Below, piece by piece: positions 7,228-16,140 of a DNA stretch of 39,770 bases. The stretch covers positions 1-39,770 of the IMG/VR virus record IMGVR_UViG_3300046028_006504. One strand, written 5' to 3'. How positions within the stretch are numbered: position 1 is the first letter of the stretch; each line of letters starts with the position of its first letter. The translations under genes were made by a program, and so were the position numbers. Below the pieces are notes generated by a model. The model was not told the origin of the DNA. It ran no database searches and saw nothing but the letters and a program-made list of their open reading frames with translations. The DNA is from a virus.

Positions 7228-7491
7228 ATGAAAAAAATTATTGATTGGATTTCAGGATTATTTAAAGATGAATCAGGTATGCCATCATCAAAGAGATTTG
7301 TTGGTATTATGGCCGGATTATCTTTATGTGTTACATTATATGTAAATAGTTACACTCATGGAGACATTAAACCATCAGACACATTAGTTAATGCGGTTGC
7401 GTTACTAGCGTTCGGTTGTCTTGGTTTATCATCTGTTGATAAATTTACCGCACTGAAGAAAGATATTAAAGACGCAAATAAAGAAGAGTAA
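7228..7491 (+). CDS. Putative holin, 87 aa
   Basis: A short protein with a basic amphipathic start (KKIIDWISGLFKDESG), two hydrophobic helices at about residues 25-42 (FVGIMAGLSLCVTLYV) and 55-70 (LVNAVALLAFGCLGLSS), and a charged tail (KKDIKDANKEE). Size, two membrane segments and charged C-terminus fit a class II-like holin that would form the lesion letting the endolysin reach peptidoglycan. The endolysin lies 4 kb away at 11401, and both have the TATTTATT box. Other small phage membrane proteins share this topology, so the call is provisional. Confidence 0.5.
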   Translation: MKKIIDWISGLFKDESGMPSSKRFVGIMAGLSLCVTLYVNSYTHGDIKPSDTLVNAVALLAFGCLGLSSVDKFTALKKDIKDANKEE

Positions 7492-7493
7492 AT

Positions 7494-8018
7494 TTATTTT
7501 AAGAACTTAATAATCTTTTCCTTAATTCCTGATTGTTTAATCCCCTCACTACTACGAGGAGTGTGAACAAAGTTATCTAAACCCCATATAAGGTTACCAC
7601 TAATTGGTCCGTAATGTTTACTCATATCTAAATCATCGACCGCAACCCAATGAGTTACTTCAGGATGTTCTTTTAACCAATCTTTTATCTCATAACTTCG
7701 AGTTTCGTTTGGTTCTGGATAGTTACTTGAAAAACTTGAGGTATTAAAAGTTAATGATGTTGTATAATCAATTGGTAATTTTTTAACCCCTCGTATTTTA
7801 TATAATTCTTGCATTTGTTCCAACGTGGCATGGAATCTCCAATCAGAAGAAATCACAATTTCACAATTAGTCTCTTCAATGATTTGATTTAAAACTTTAA
7901 TTGCTTTATCGTTAAAACGGTCAAATGCGGAATCTAACCCTTCTTTGTTTTTAAAACGAGAACCCCACTCTGTCGATAAACAAATTACTCCATCGTGGTC
8001 TAAAAATATTACTTTCAT
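7494..8018 (-). CDS. HAD-superfamily hydrolase, 174 aa
   Basis: The three HAD motifs are visible: FLDHDGV at residues 5-11 (nucleophile Asp and general acid Asp), IVISSDWR near 54-61 (motif II Ser) and VAVDDLDM near 125-132 (motif IV acids). The protein lacks a large cap domain. HAD enzymes of this size in phages act on nucleotides, sugars or nucleic acid ends; the substrate is not evident here. A TATATTTG box ends 4 bases before the ATG. Stop codons of this gene and the convergent holin gene are two bases apart. Confidence 0.75.
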   Translation of the reverse strand: MKVIFLDHDGVICLSTEWGSRFKNKEGLDSAFDRFNDKAIKVLNQIIEETNCEIVISSDWRFHATLEQMQELYKIRGVKKLPIDYTTSLTFNTSSFSSNYPEPNETRSYEIKDWLKEHPEVTHWVAVDDLDMSKHYGPISGNLIWGLDNFVHTPRSSEGIKQSGIKEKIIKFLK

Positions 8019-8022
8019 AATA

Positions 8023-8030
8023 CAAATATA
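8023..8030 (-). promoter_or_regulatory. TATATTTG box, 4 bases from the ATG at 8018
   Basis: Perfect TAnnTTTG element followed by tatt and the ATG. It sits directly beside the dnaK terminator. Confidence 0.6.
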
Positions 8031-8060
8031 ATAAAAAATCCCGACTTTACAATCGGGATT
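8031..8060 (-). terminator. Intrinsic terminator after dnaK
   Basis: AATCCCGA (8037-8044) pairs with TCGGGATT (8053-8060) around an 8-base loop. On the minus strand a T-rich tract follows. It insulates dnaK from the HAD gene on the same strand. Confidence 0.7.
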
Positions 8061-8069
8061 TTAATTTAT

Positions 8070-9935
8070 TTAGCTATTAACCTCTTCAAATTCAACATCT
8101 GAACCATTAAACTCGGTTTCACCTGTTTGGTTATTAACCTGTTCGTATAAATCCTGTGAAATTTTTTGAAAACTTAAATTTACTTCGTCGACTAACGATT
8201 TACATAATTCAACATCTTTTTTACTGTGAGCATCTTTTAATTTATCAAGAATAGATGTTATATTTAATTTTTGTTCTTCAGAAATTTTACCATCTAAATC
8301 AGTTAATGATTTTTCAATGTTAAAAATAGTACTATCCGCAATATTAATTGAATCAACATCTTCTTTTACCTTTTTATCAGATTCAGCGTTCATTTCCGCT
8401 TCCTGTTTCATTTTTTCAATCTCTTCTTTAGATAATCCTGATGAGGATTCAATTCTAATTGATTGTTGTTTGTTAGTTGCCTTATCCATTGCTGATACAT
8501 TAATAATACCATTAGCGTCAATGTCAAAAGTAACTTCAACTTGAGGAATACCTCTCATTGCTGGTGGTAACCCATCTAAATGGAATTTACCAATAGTACG
8601 GTTATCTCTCGCCATACTTCGTTCTCCTTGAAGGACATGTATTTCCACAGTTGGTTGATTATCCGCTGCCGTAGAGAACACCTGTGACTTCTTAGTAGGA
8701 ATTGTAGTATTCGATTCAATTAGTTTTGTAAACACACCGCCCATAGTTTCGATACCAAGTGATAATGGTGTTACATCTAATAATAAAACGTCTTTCACAT
8801 CACCTGCTAACACACCCCCTTGAATTGCCGCCCCAAGAGCAACAACTTCATCAGGATTAACACCTTTTGATGGTTCTTTACCAAAAAACTTCTTAACCGC
8901 ATCTTGGATAGCAGGAATACGAGTAGTTCCCCCAACTAAAATAATCTCATCGATGTCCTCAACTTTTAATCCCGCGTTCTTCAAAGCCGATTTACAAGGA
9001 GCAATTGTTCTGTCAACAAGACCGTCTATTAATTTCTCAAAATTAGATTTAGTTAAGGTTTTAACTAAATGTTTTGGGATACCATCTACCGGCATAATAT
9101 ACGGTAAGTTAATCTCACTTGAACTTGTCGATGATAATTCAATTTTAGCTTTCTCAGCAGCCTCACGTAATCTTTGTAACGCCATCGAATCTTTAGATAA
9201 ATCAAGACCATATTCATTTTTAAATTCGGTAACTAACCAATCAATGATTACTTGGTCAAAATCATCACCACCAAGATGAGTATCCCCATCCGTTGATAAT
9301 ACTTCGAATACACCATCTCCAAGGTCTAATACCGACACATCATGAGTTCCACCACCGCAGTCAAACACGACAATCTTCATTTCTTTCGACATTTTATCAA
9401 GACCGTAAGCCAACGCTGCGGCAGTTGGTTCGTTGATAATACGTCTAACAGTTAAACCCGCAATTTCGCCAGCTTCTTTAGTTGCTTGACGTTGAGCGTC
9501 ATTAAAATAAGCAGGAACGGTAATAACCGCTTCAGTAACTTCAACCCCTAAATAATCTTCAGCAGTTTGTTTCATCTTTTGAAGAATCATTGCAGAAATT
9601 TCTTGAGGTGAATACATTCTATCTTCGATAGAAACTCTTGGTGTGTTACCATCACCTTTTACTAATTTATACGGAACCCTATTTACTTCACCTTTACTTT
9701 CGTCAAAGGTTGAACCCATAAATCGTTTAATTGAATAAATTGTTTTATCCGGGTTTGTAACCGATTGTCTTTTCGCAGGGTCTCCGATTTTTCTTTCACC
9801 ACCATTAATGAATCCAACAATTGAAGGGGTGGTTCTCTTTCCTTCACTGTTCGCAATTATGACAGGTTCGTTTCCTTCCATGACCGCCACGCATGAATTT
9901 GTTGTACCTAAGTCAATACCAATAATTTTTCCCAT
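8070..9935 (-). CDS. dnaK: DnaK (Hsp70) chaperone, full length, 621 aa
   Basis: An ATP-driven protein-folding chaperone. The nucleotide domain is complete: [17 protein letters not shown] at the start, [20 protein letters not shown] and [12 protein letters not shown] in the middle, [17 protein letters not shown] at the second phosphate loop, THLGGDDFD, and [10 protein letters not shown]. The substrate domain follows from [19 protein letters not shown], and the lid ends at VEFEEVNS. Length is near the bacterial 638. The sequence is Bacteroidota-like, pointing to acquisition from a host; the Cys in DCGGGT replaces the usual Leu but leaves the phosphate loop intact. No dnaJ or grpE lies alongside. 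A phage copy could help fold capsid proteins or control the host stress response. Confidence 0.97.
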   Translation of the reverse strand: MGKIIGIDLGTTNSCVAVMEGNEPVIIANSEGKRTTPSIVGFINGGERKIGDPAKRQSVTNPDKTIYSIKRFMGSTFDESKGEVNRVPYKLVKGDGNTPRVSIEDRMYSPQEISAMILQKMKQTAEDYLGVEVTEAVITVPAYFNDAQRQATKEAGEIAGLTVRRIINEPTAAALAYGLDKMSKEMKIVVFDCGGGTHDVSVLDLGDGVFEVLSTDGDTHLGGDDFDQVIIDWLVTEFKNEYGLDLSKDSMALQRLREAAEKAKIELSSTSSSEINLPYIMPVDGIPKHLVKTLTKSNFEKLIDGLVDRTIAPCKSALKNAGLKVEDIDEIILVGGTTRIPAIQDAVKKFFGKEPSKGVNPDEVVALGAAIQGGVLAGDVKDVLLLDVTPLSLGIETMGGVFTKLIESNTTIPTKKSQVFSTAADNQPTVEIHVLQGERSMARDNRTIGKFHLDGLPPAMRGIPQVEVTFDIDANGIINVSAMDKATNKQQSIRIESSSGLSKEEIEKMKQEAEMNAESDKKVKEDVDSINIADSTIFNIEKSLTDLDGKISEEQKLNITSILDKLKDAHSKKDVELCKSLVDEVNLSFQKISQDLYEQVNNQTGETEFNGSDVEFEEVNS

Positions 9936-10068
9936 GTGTTTTAATTTTTTTGTAATAATAATTTAATTTTCTTATGGAGTCAAGTCCGTAAGAATATGTT
10001 AAATTTTATGCCAAATGAAAATAACTGACAAAATGTCATTATTATTTAAATTAGACTGACAAAATAAA

Positions 10069-11100
10069 TTAAATAGGGGATAAAGAATATAAACGGTTGA
10101 AATTTCGTTTCATTTTTTTACCGGCATTATTGATTCTTGGTTGGAAAGCTTTCATTAAATCTAAAATATGTTTTGACTTTTCAACACGTCTGTTTGGTGC
10201 GGAGTCGAAAGCGGCAGAATATTCCATATAATCACGTTTAAACCAATTAAATAGGTTTTTCATAGTGGTAACCATAGAATCAGGATTGTGTTTTTCAATA
10301 GTTTCAATAAGACGGTCAAACATAACGTCAGCATTAAAGTTTTCCATTATATCAGCCGCTTTATAATATCTATGTTCTTTAAATTTTTCAAATGGCATTC
10401 GTAACCTAACACTATACATTTCTTGAACCATGGCTCTCATTTCATATGGTTCTGAAAAATATAACATTGTTGTAAATTCTTTCCATACATTATAAATGTC
10501 TACCGGGACATTATAATTTTTGTTACCTGAATAAACTAATGTCGTATTAATACCTGGAGCTCCTTTTAAATATCTTTGATAAAATTCTAACATATGATTA
10601 GACTCATGTGATATTGTATCTAATAAATCATTTAATAAATCGTCAATAGACTCTTCATTAAAATCTTGTCTAATGTCTATAGTAAAATCAAATTTAGCAT
10701 TTAAAGTATCATCAAGTTGAGATAATATATATTTCGGTAATTCCTTACTAGGTCTCTTAATAAATGAATAATCTTCAGAAGATGATTCTATCTGTTCCGC
10801 ACCACCCCCCGTCGCAAATTCAGAACGCATTCCACTCTTAACCGTTAAATCCAAATCAATTCTAATTTCCTCAATAGGGAATTCAAGATAACTTTCAATG
10901 TCTTTTTTCCACACATTTGATAAGTCTTTAATCCCAATCACCACTTTTTCTTTACCATTTCGTTTGTTTTTCACTAAACCAATAACGATGGGTATTAATT
11001 TTCTATAGATGGTATTAGCATAATCAATAGATGCTCTTGACACACCCATATCTTCATTAATAAGTTTCTTATATTGAGATTCGTTAACAATAACATTCAT
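10069..11100 (-). CDS. HExxH metalloprotease with prohead-targeting-type N-terminus, 343 aa
   Basis: The N-terminus MNVIVNESQYKKLINED is a shared window tag and is very close to MKILVTESQYQRVVKGS of the protein at 32940. HESNH at residues 165-169 in the context LLDTISHESNHMLEFYQRY supplies the zinc-binding His pair and catalytic Glu, and YFSEPYEMRAMVQE about 50 residues later offers the third ligand. Gly/Ser linker residues lie near 97-108. It seems related to the proteins at 3688 and 25826. I infer a protease packaged in the virion that acts during maturation or after injection. A TATTTATA box ends 3 bases before the ATG. Confidence 0.7.
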   Translation of the reverse strand: MNVIVNESQYKKLINEDMGVSRASIDYANTIYRKLIPIVIGLVKNKRNGKEKVVIGIKDLSNVWKKDIESYLEFPIEEIRIDLDLTVKSGMRSEFATGGGAEQIESSSEDYSFIKRPSKELPKYILSQLDDTLNAKFDFTIDIRQDFNEESIDDLLNDLLDTISHESNHMLEFYQRYLKGAPGINTTLVYSGNKNYNVPVDIYNVWKEFTTMLYFSEPYEMRAMVQEMYSVRLRMPFEKFKEHRYYKAADIMENFNADVMFDRLIETIEKHNPDSMVTTMKNLFNWFKRDYMEYSAAFDSAPNRRVEKSKHILDLMKAFQPRINNAGKKMKRNFNRLYSLSPI

Positions 11101-11103
11101 GTT

Positions 11104-11111
11104 TATAAATA
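11104..11111 (-). promoter_or_regulatory. TATTTATA box, 3 bases from the ATG at 11100
   Basis: ATATTTATA followed by aac and the ATG; short-spacing group. Confidence 0.5.
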
Positions 11112-11170
11112 TAATGTTTATTTAAATTATTGATATTGTTATTCAGTTTGATAATTATTTAAAAATTAAC

Positions 11171-11178
11171 TAATTTTG
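11171..11178 (+). promoter_or_regulatory. TAATTTTG box, 4 bases from the ATG at 11183
   Basis: Matches TAnnTTTG and is followed by tttt and the ATG. Confidence 0.5.
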
Positions 11179-11182
11179 TTTT

Positions 11183-11365
11183 ATGTCTAAAAAAATAAAT
11201 CCAAATGATGTTGAACACAGAAAGTGGGAACAAGTTTATGAGGATGAATATACTATCTCTACATGGAGATTTAATAGTAAGATAAGTCTAATTAACCCTT
11301 ATGAAGTCGAGACTAAATATAAAAACGAAAAAATAGTTTTAAATAAACAAAAAACAAAAAACTAA
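11183..11365 (+). CDS. Small hypothetical protein, 60 aa
   Basis: A polar, basic 60-residue protein (MSKKINPNDVEHRKWEQVYE at the start, ending in KQKTKN). No domain is recognised. The leaderless host-type promoter with exactly 4-base spacing supports it being a real gene, probably expressed with the metabolic set. Confidence 0.5.
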   Translation: MSKKINPNDVEHRKWEQVYEDEYTISTWRFNSKISLINPYEVETKYKNEKIVLNKQKTKN

Positions 11366-11379
11366 TATCTTTTGAATCA

Positions 11380-11387
11380 TATTTATT
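11380..11387 (+). promoter_or_regulatory. TATTTATT box for the endolysin gene
   Basis: TATTTATT, 13 bases before the ATG at 11401; long-spacing group. Confidence 0.5.
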
Positions 11388-11400
11388 GGTAAACAATATT

Positions 11401-12219
11401 ATGTATAAAATCGGCTCAACAGGAGATGTTGTCAAACAAATCCAACAAAAATTAGGAATTACCTCTGACGGTAATTTTGGACCTGGTACAGAAAAATCGG
11501 TTAAAGAATGGCAAACCAAAAATGGTTTAACTCCCGATGGTGTCGTAGGGCCCTCAACATTAGAAAAAATGGGAATCACTTCAGTAATTAAAGAAGACGT
11601 GATTATTCCAATAGGAGGTCCATTTAATCTTGAGAAATTAAAGGGTCATATTCCCGATTCAGTAATATCTCAAATTCCTGAGACTGCATCTAAATTCAAT
11701 ATAACAAGTAATTTAAGATTAGCCCATTTCTTGGCACAGTGTAGTCACGAATCAGGAGGGTTTAAAGCGGTAAGTGAAAATTTAAATTATTCATCAGATG
11801 GATTAAAGAAAATTTTTGGTAGATACTTTCCAGGTAATCTTTCAGAGTCTTACGCAAAACAACCTGAAAAAATAGCTTCAAGAGTTTATGGTAGTAGAAT
11901 GGGTAATGGTGACGAAACAACAAAAGAAGGCTATAAATTTCGTGGCCGCGGATATATCCAATTAACCGGAAAATCAAATTATACTAAGTTCGCTAAATTT
12001 ATTGGTGAAGATACCGTTGCAAACCCTGATTTAGTTTCGACAAAATATCCATTAGCATCAGCGGCGTTTTTCTTCGATTCAAATAAACTTTGGTCAATAT
12101 GTGATAAAGGTTCCGATGTTACCACAGTAACATCAGTAACCAAACGAGTAAATGGTGGTACTTTAGGTTTAGACGATAGAATTAAACACTTTAACGAATT
12201 TTATAAATTATTATCATAA
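11401..12219 (+). CDS. Endolysin: peptidoglycan-binding repeat plus GH19-type lysozyme, 272 aa
   Basis: A cell-wall hydrolase for host lysis. Residues 1-60 form a PG_binding_1 domain (GSTGDVVKQIQQKLGI, DGNFGPGTEKSVKEWQ, DGVVGPSTLEKMG). From about residue 75 a GH19 chitinase-like lysozyme domain follows: LRLAHFLAQCSHESGGF contains the catalytic Glu, then RVYGSRMGNGDE, KFRGRGYIQLTGKSNY and RVNGGTLGLDDR, all typical of GH19 endolysins. The ATG at 11401 is preferred over an in-frame TTG at 11386, which lies inside the TATTTATT box. No signal peptide is present, so release needs a holin. A strong terminator follows. Confidence 0.92.
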   Translation: MYKIGSTGDVVKQIQQKLGITSDGNFGPGTEKSVKEWQTKNGLTPDGVVGPSTLEKMGITSVIKEDVIIPIGGPFNLEKLKGHIPDSVISQIPETASKFNITSNLRLAHFLAQCSHESGGFKAVSENLNYSSDGLKKIFGRYFPGNLSESYAKQPEKIASRVYGSRMGNGDETTKEGYKFRGRGYIQLTGKSNYTKFAKFIGEDTVANPDLVSTKYPLASAAFFFDSNKLWSICDKGSDVTTVTSVTKRVNGGTLGLDDRIKHFNEFYKLLS

Positions 12220-12228
12220 CAACAAAAA

Positions 12229-12250
12229 CCCCCAATTAAGGGGGTTTTTT
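12229..12250. terminator. Bidirectional terminator between endolysin and metallophosphatase
   Basis: CCCCC-AATTAA-GGGGG with an A-tract before and six T after, so it serves both convergent genes. Confidence 0.85.
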
Positions 12251-12253
12251 ATT

Positions 12254-12943
12254 TTATAGAAAAACTAATTCGTTAGTCTTAGGGTCCCAATCAACTGACA
12301 ATGGTTTATTGTCATAGTAGTATTGTTCATTAAGAACTGATGCGTTAATGAAATGAGTATCACCATCGAACACATAACCATACGCTGAATGAATATGACC
12401 ACAAACATGAATTTTAGGTTTAACCACTTTAATTCTGTTAGTAAGTAACTCACAACCTAAATTAGTTGTTTGACCAACTATCTTATCAACATAACCCCAA
12501 GCAGGTCCATGAGTAATTAAAATATCGGTATTTATTGGAATTAAATCCCATTTATGTTTAAGTTCTTCCCCCATTTTTGGTAAGTTGAAGGCCCAATTAT
12601 AAAATTCAGGTTGCCATGGAGCCCCATAAATCTTAACCATGTCGTCGTAATTTTTACCAATCATCAATAAATCATCCTGTAAATAGTCAATCCATTTATA
12701 TAACTTAATTATCTCCTTAGATTCTTTAGGGTTATTTTGAAATCCCCAATCATGGTTTCCCGCAATAAAAACTTTATTCTTATAACCATCTAAACTATCA
12801 AACCATCGACAAAAATTATCGATTTCGTGTTTATACCCCATAGTTGAGATATCTCCAGCATGAATTAATAAGTCACCACCATCTAAATCTTTTGTGATTT
12901 GGTGATGTTTTGAGTGTGTATCAGATATAAATGTAATTTTCAT
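12254..12943 (-). CDS. Calcineurin-like metallophosphoesterase, 229 aa
   Basis: All metal-binding motifs of the family are in order: SDTHSKH (residues 7-13), HAGDIS (28-33), GNHDW near 62-66, THGPAWGY near 144-151 and CGHIHSAYG near 181-189. Compact size with no extra domain resembles the MPPED/UPF0046-like group, which hydrolyse cyclic nucleotides or other phosphoesters. The phage substrate is unknown; it might remove signalling nucleotides used in host defence, but that is speculation. A TATCTTTG box ends 4 bases before the ATG, the same leaderless layout as the kinase and HAD genes. Confidence 0.85.
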   Translation of the reverse strand: MKITFISDTHSKHHQITKDLDGGDLLIHAGDISTMGYKHEIDNFCRWFDSLDGYKNKVFIAGNHDWGFQNNPKESKEIIKLYKWIDYLQDDLLMIGKNYDDMVKIYGAPWQPEFYNWAFNLPKMGEELKHKWDLIPINTDILITHGPAWGYVDKIVGQTTNLGCELLTNRIKVVKPKIHVCGHIHSAYGYVFDGDTHFINASVLNEQYYYDNKPLSVDWDPKTNELVFL

Positions 12944-12947
12944 ATTA

Positions 12948-12955
12948 CAAAGATA
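12948..12955 (-). promoter_or_regulatory. TATCTTTG box, 4 bases from the ATG at 12943
   Basis: Perfect TAnnTTTG followed by taat and the ATG. Confidence 0.6.
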
Positions 12956-12999
12956 ATAATAATTTAGTAATTTTCAATTTTAATTTTATAAAAAAGTTA

Positions 13000-13635
13000 T
13001 TAATCCCACCAAGTTTTTATTCCTGAACCGTTAAACCATTCATTCCAAAGGTTGTCGTTTCTAATTTCTTTTAACTCATCCTCTTCATGTAACTTAATAT
13101 ATTCCTTATGGTCTTGTCCTTTTAAAATAGACCAAAGTTCAATCCATTCAAGTTCTTCAATCTCATCAGACCTTTCATATACTTTACGATTGTGTTTTTT
13201 TTCTTCATCACTTTCACTATCAACTAAACGAGAAAACCCTGGTTTATCCGGAATATCTTCAAACTCAAAATCATGAAGAATAGTTTCACCTAATTCTGAT
13301 TCAGCCATTTCAATATAATTACTATCATTATAATTTTTAATTAATTGAATCGCTCTACGCATCGCGGCAACTTTCTTCATTCTTGGCTCCTCAACCTCAA
13401 GTCCACGTTTTTCTAAATTGTCCGACATATTAGTTAAAGATACTTCCATAAATTGTAACATTGAATGATGGTCCCACCAATAATGATTGGTTAACGGTTT
13501 TCTAAACCTCCAAACATTCTTAATAAATCTTGGTGTGGTATATCTAAAAAACTCAAATATCTTATACCACCAAGTGTTATGTCGTCTAATTGTTTTAAGA
13601 CTGTTCCAAAATGTATCCGCAAATCCTACTTCCAT
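13000..13635 (-). CDS. Trp-rich phage hypothetical protein, 211 aa
   Basis: The start MEVGFADTFWNSLKTIRRHN shares the short motif GFADTF with the spanin-like protein at 30675. An aromatic and basic N-terminal half (NTWWYKIFEFFRYTT, NVWRFRKPLTNHYWWDHHS) is followed by helices and a C-terminal part rich in Glu and Lys that ends in WWD. Similar W-R-F-R and WWD patterns occur in uncharacterised proteins of large phages. No enzymatic motif is visible. A TATATTTG box lies 14 bases before the ATG. Confidence 0.6.
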   Translation of the reverse strand: MEVGFADTFWNSLKTIRRHNTWWYKIFEFFRYTTPRFIKNVWRFRKPLTNHYWWDHHSMLQFMEVSLTNMSDNLEKRGLEVEEPRMKKVAAMRRAIQLIKNYNDSNYIEMAESELGETILHDFEFEDIPDKPGFSRLVDSESDEEKKHNRKVYERSDEIEELEWIELWSILKGQDHKEYIKLHEEDELKEIRNDNLWNEWFNGSGIKTWWD

Positions 13636-13649
13636 AATCTAATTTTTTA

Positions 13650-13657
13650 CAAATATA
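13650..13657 (-). promoter_or_regulatory. TATATTTG box for the 13000-13635 gene
   Basis: Perfect TAnnTTTG, 14 bases before the ATG. Confidence 0.5.
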
Positions 13658-13684
13658 GGTATTTTTTTTATAAAAAACCATCTA

Positions 13685-13692
13685 TATTTATT
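13685..13692 (+). promoter_or_regulatory. TATTTATT box upstream of the T9SS type B protein
   Basis: TATTTATT, 24 bases before the ATG at 13717. The overlapping TATATTTA at 13683 also approximates TAnnTTTG, so the class is ambiguous. Confidence 0.35.
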
Positions 13693-13716
13693 AATATACA
13701 ATTTAATTTTTTACAT

Positions 13717-15900
13717 ATGAAAAAAATATTATTAATAACCGTTTTAACCCTTATACATCACATAGTAATGTCGTGTCATGGGATGCCATTAGTTAACTAC
13801 AATTATGTAGTTGGTTCTGCAGGTGTAACAATTAATGCGAGTTCAAACGCATCGACTTGTGGTTGTGGTCCTTACTACTTAGAAGTAGAGATAAAATGTA
13901 CTAATACTTTATCAGGACTAATGCCTTCATGTTCTGGTATTGGATGGAATACTTATCCCTTTTATCGGTCGTTATTAAATATACCAGGTTATGGTCCACC
14001 ATCTTGGTTTGATAACTGTATTTTAGAACCTTACATTCCAATCTTTATTCCATTTTCTTCTTTATGCCCAGGACAAGTTTACTACTTTAGAGCAAGAGAA
14101 AATGTGTGTGGAATATCAGGAGGACCTCCTGGAGCTTGGACGGCAATTAATTCATTTACAGTTCCAGGTGCTCCGTTACCATTTACAGGTTCAATAACAA
14201 CTTCTACTACAACAGTATGTTTAGGAGGCTCAGTCGTCTTAACGGCTAATCCTGGTGGTGGTTGTGGAACTGTAGCTCCTGGAACTTTAAACACATATGA
14301 CTGGCTTCATATACCTGGTACTAGTAATCCACAAACTATAGTTGTAACACCTACTGTAAGTACTACTTATACTTGTATTATAGGTAATGGTTGTGGACAA
14401 TCAGCAACGTTAACTGCCTTTATATCAGTTGGTGGTACTTTACCTATTACACCCCTTATAATAAATCCTTTATGTTTTGGTAACTTTGGTACAGTGATAC
14501 TTCCACCTAGTTATTCGTCATATATTTGGTCCGCCAATTCAAGCTCAACAAACACGGCTACGTATTTAGCCGGAGTATATAGTGTCTCAGCTACAATAGG
14601 TAGCTGTACTTCAACGGGTACATTCGCTTTAATAAATCCACCTCAATTAACATTAACACCAACTGCGTCACCAACTACCGTTTGTTATAATGGTATTAGT
14701 ACACTGAATGCCAATGCAATTGGTGGAATCCCACCATACACTTACGCTTGGCCCCCAACATCAATGACGACAAGTTCATTCATGGTTCAACCAATTAGTG
14801 GAACTCTTTATTCTGTGGGTGTCCAAGATGTTAATGGATGTTTATCAACATCATCAGTTAGTGTAAGTGTATTACCTCCTTTACAAACGACATATAGTCC
14901 AACATTTGGTGATATCTGTGTAGGCGGAACAACAACATTTACCGCAAACGGTTTATTTGGGAATGGTGGTCCATACACATATACTTGGAATCCTGTTGGA
15001 GTTACAACAAATACTCTATCAGTATCACCAACAGTAACAACCACTTACACTTTAATAACCTCTGACGGATGTTCACCTAACGATACAAATTATGTAAATG
15101 TTATTATAAACAATCCTCCAATACCTACTTACACTGTATCATCACTATCCGGTTGTGAAGAATTAAATGTGGAATTCACTAGTACAACATTAGGATTTGT
15201 GGATTGTGTATGGAACTTTATGGGGGTTTCAACAAATAGTTGTTATGTAAATTACTCATTACCCTCAGGTACTTATACCGCTCAATTAACCACAATTGGT
15301 TACAATGGATGTATTGGTGTTTCACCTGTATTAACCGTAACCGTATTTCCAAAACCAATTGCTTATTTTGATTATACACCAGAAGAACCGAATATATTAA
15401 TGAGTGACGTTAGTTTCACTGATAAGTCAACAATAGGACTACCTATCACAAATTGGTTTTGGGATTTTGGTGATAACTATTCTAGTACCGCTAACGATAC
15501 TGCAAATACTCAAAACGCAAGTCATACATACAATAACTCAGGAATTTATGATGTAAAATTAATTGTTACTAACAGTTTTGGATGTGTCGATTCAATTACC
15601 AAATTAGTTAAAATTGATGATGACTGTGTAGTTTACATTCCAAATGTTTTTACCCCAACTAAAATAGGTAATAATGATGTGTTTAAAATAAGTGGTGTTG
15701 GGTTCCAAACTGAAGGATTTAATATGTTTATATATGACAGATGGGGTGATTTAATATATCAAACGACCGATGTCTATAAAGGGTGGGACGGAACAAGTAA
15801 TGGTTTGTTAATGAAGTCAGCGACTTATGCTTATAAAATAAGAGTTAAAGACAATAGAAATAAAATGAGAACTTATATTGGTCATATAACTATATTATAA
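13717..15900 (+). CDS. T9SS type B-sorted surface protein with Ig-like repeats and PKD domain, 727 aa
   Basis: Starts with a Sec signal peptide (MKKILLITVLTLIHHIVMSC; VMSC could be a weak lipobox). Residues 20-545 are Ser/Thr/Pro-rich, Cys-containing repeats with the SprB-like phrases GGIPPYTYAW and NGGPYTYTW. A PKD domain follows at about 546-630 (NWFWDFGDN, ASHTYNNSGIYDVKLIVTN). The last 95 residues form the gliding-motility-associated C-terminal domain: VYIPNVFTPTKIGNNDVFKI, NMFIYDRWGDLIYQT, GWDGTSNG and YAYKIRVKD. That domain directs export through T9SS and anchoring or release at the cell surface in Bacteroidota. The ATG at 13717 is chosen because upstream in-frame codons give a non-signal extension. 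Such a protein in a phage suggests that it is made and displayed by the infected host: adhesin, receptor mask or exclusion factor. A recent host acquisition is the alternative. Confidence 0.88.
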   Translation: MKKILLITVLTLIHHIVMSCHGMPLVNYNYVVGSAGVTINASSNASTCGCGPYYLEVEIKCTNTLSGLMPSCSGIGWNTYPFYRSLLNIPGYGPPSWFDNCILEPYIPIFIPFSSLCPGQVYYFRARENVCGISGGPPGAWTAINSFTVPGAPLPFTGSITTSTTTVCLGGSVVLTANPGGGCGTVAPGTLNTYDWLHIPGTSNPQTIVVTPTVSTTYTCIIGNGCGQSATLTAFISVGGTLPITPLIINPLCFGNFGTVILPPSYSSYIWSANSSSTNTATYLAGVYSVSATIGSCTSTGTFALINPPQLTLTPTASPTTVCYNGISTLNANAIGGIPPYTYAWPPTSMTTSSFMVQPISGTLYSVGVQDVNGCLSTSSVSVSVLPPLQTTYSPTFGDICVGGTTTFTANGLFGNGGPYTYTWNPVGVTTNTLSVSPTVTTTYTLITSDGCSPNDTNYVNVIINNPPIPTYTVSSLSGCEELNVEFTSTTLGFVDCVWNFMGVSTNSCYVNYSLPSGTYTAQLTTIGYNGCIGVSPVLTVTVFPKPIAYFDYTPEEPNILMSDVSFTDKSTIGLPITNWFWDFGDNYSSTANDTANTQNASHTYNNSGIYDVKLIVTNSFGCVDSITKLVKIDDDCVVYIPNVFTPTKIGNNDVFKISGVGFQTEGFNMFIYDRWGDLIYQTTDVYKGWDGTSNGLLMKSATYAYKIRVKDNRNKMRTYIGHITIL

Positions 15901-16137
15901 TTAATTATAATTAATTAACAAATGACCATTTTTTCTAACATCTAAAAACTTAGACTTAACAAGTCTATAGAATCCATTTGTGAACTGTAATCGTCTTTCG
16001 TCAGAAATTTCATCAACCCACTTACTAAGAAACCTACTAAATAATTTTTCAGAAACCTCAATTTGAGGTTCTGTTAAACAAGATTCTAAGACCTTTATTG
16101 TCCAAGTATAATCATTTTGAATTTTAATAAATTCCAT
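15901..16137 (-). CDS. Small hypothetical protein, 78 aa
   Basis: A 78-residue soluble protein with alternating charged and aromatic residues (FIKIQNDYTWTIKVLESCLT, LFSRFLSKWVDEISDERRL). It abuts the stop of the T9SS gene and lies three bases after the membrane protein gene at 16141, suggesting a two-gene operon. No domain is recognised. Confidence 0.5.
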   Translation of the reverse strand: MEFIKIQNDYTWTIKVLESCLTEPQIEVSEKLFSRFLSKWVDEISDERRLQFTNGFYRLVKSKFLDVRKNGHLLINYN

Positions 16138-16140
16138 ATC

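Noticed and set aside
8317-9279. Two plus-strand open frames inside dnaK
   Set aside because: They lie antisense to a full-length, strongly conserved Hsp70, and their hydrophobic or Ser-rich content is that expected from the reverse complement.
14082-15044. Minus-strand frames within the T9SS type B gene
   Set aside because: They are antisense shadows of Thr/Gly/Pro-rich repeats, with Val/Pro/Thr-rich content and no start context.
15885-15920. AATTAATTATAATTAATTA repeat at the 3' junction of the T9SS gene
   Set aside because: It is a short AT-rich palindromic stretch spanning two stop codons; it could be a weak terminator but has no T-tract after a GC stem.
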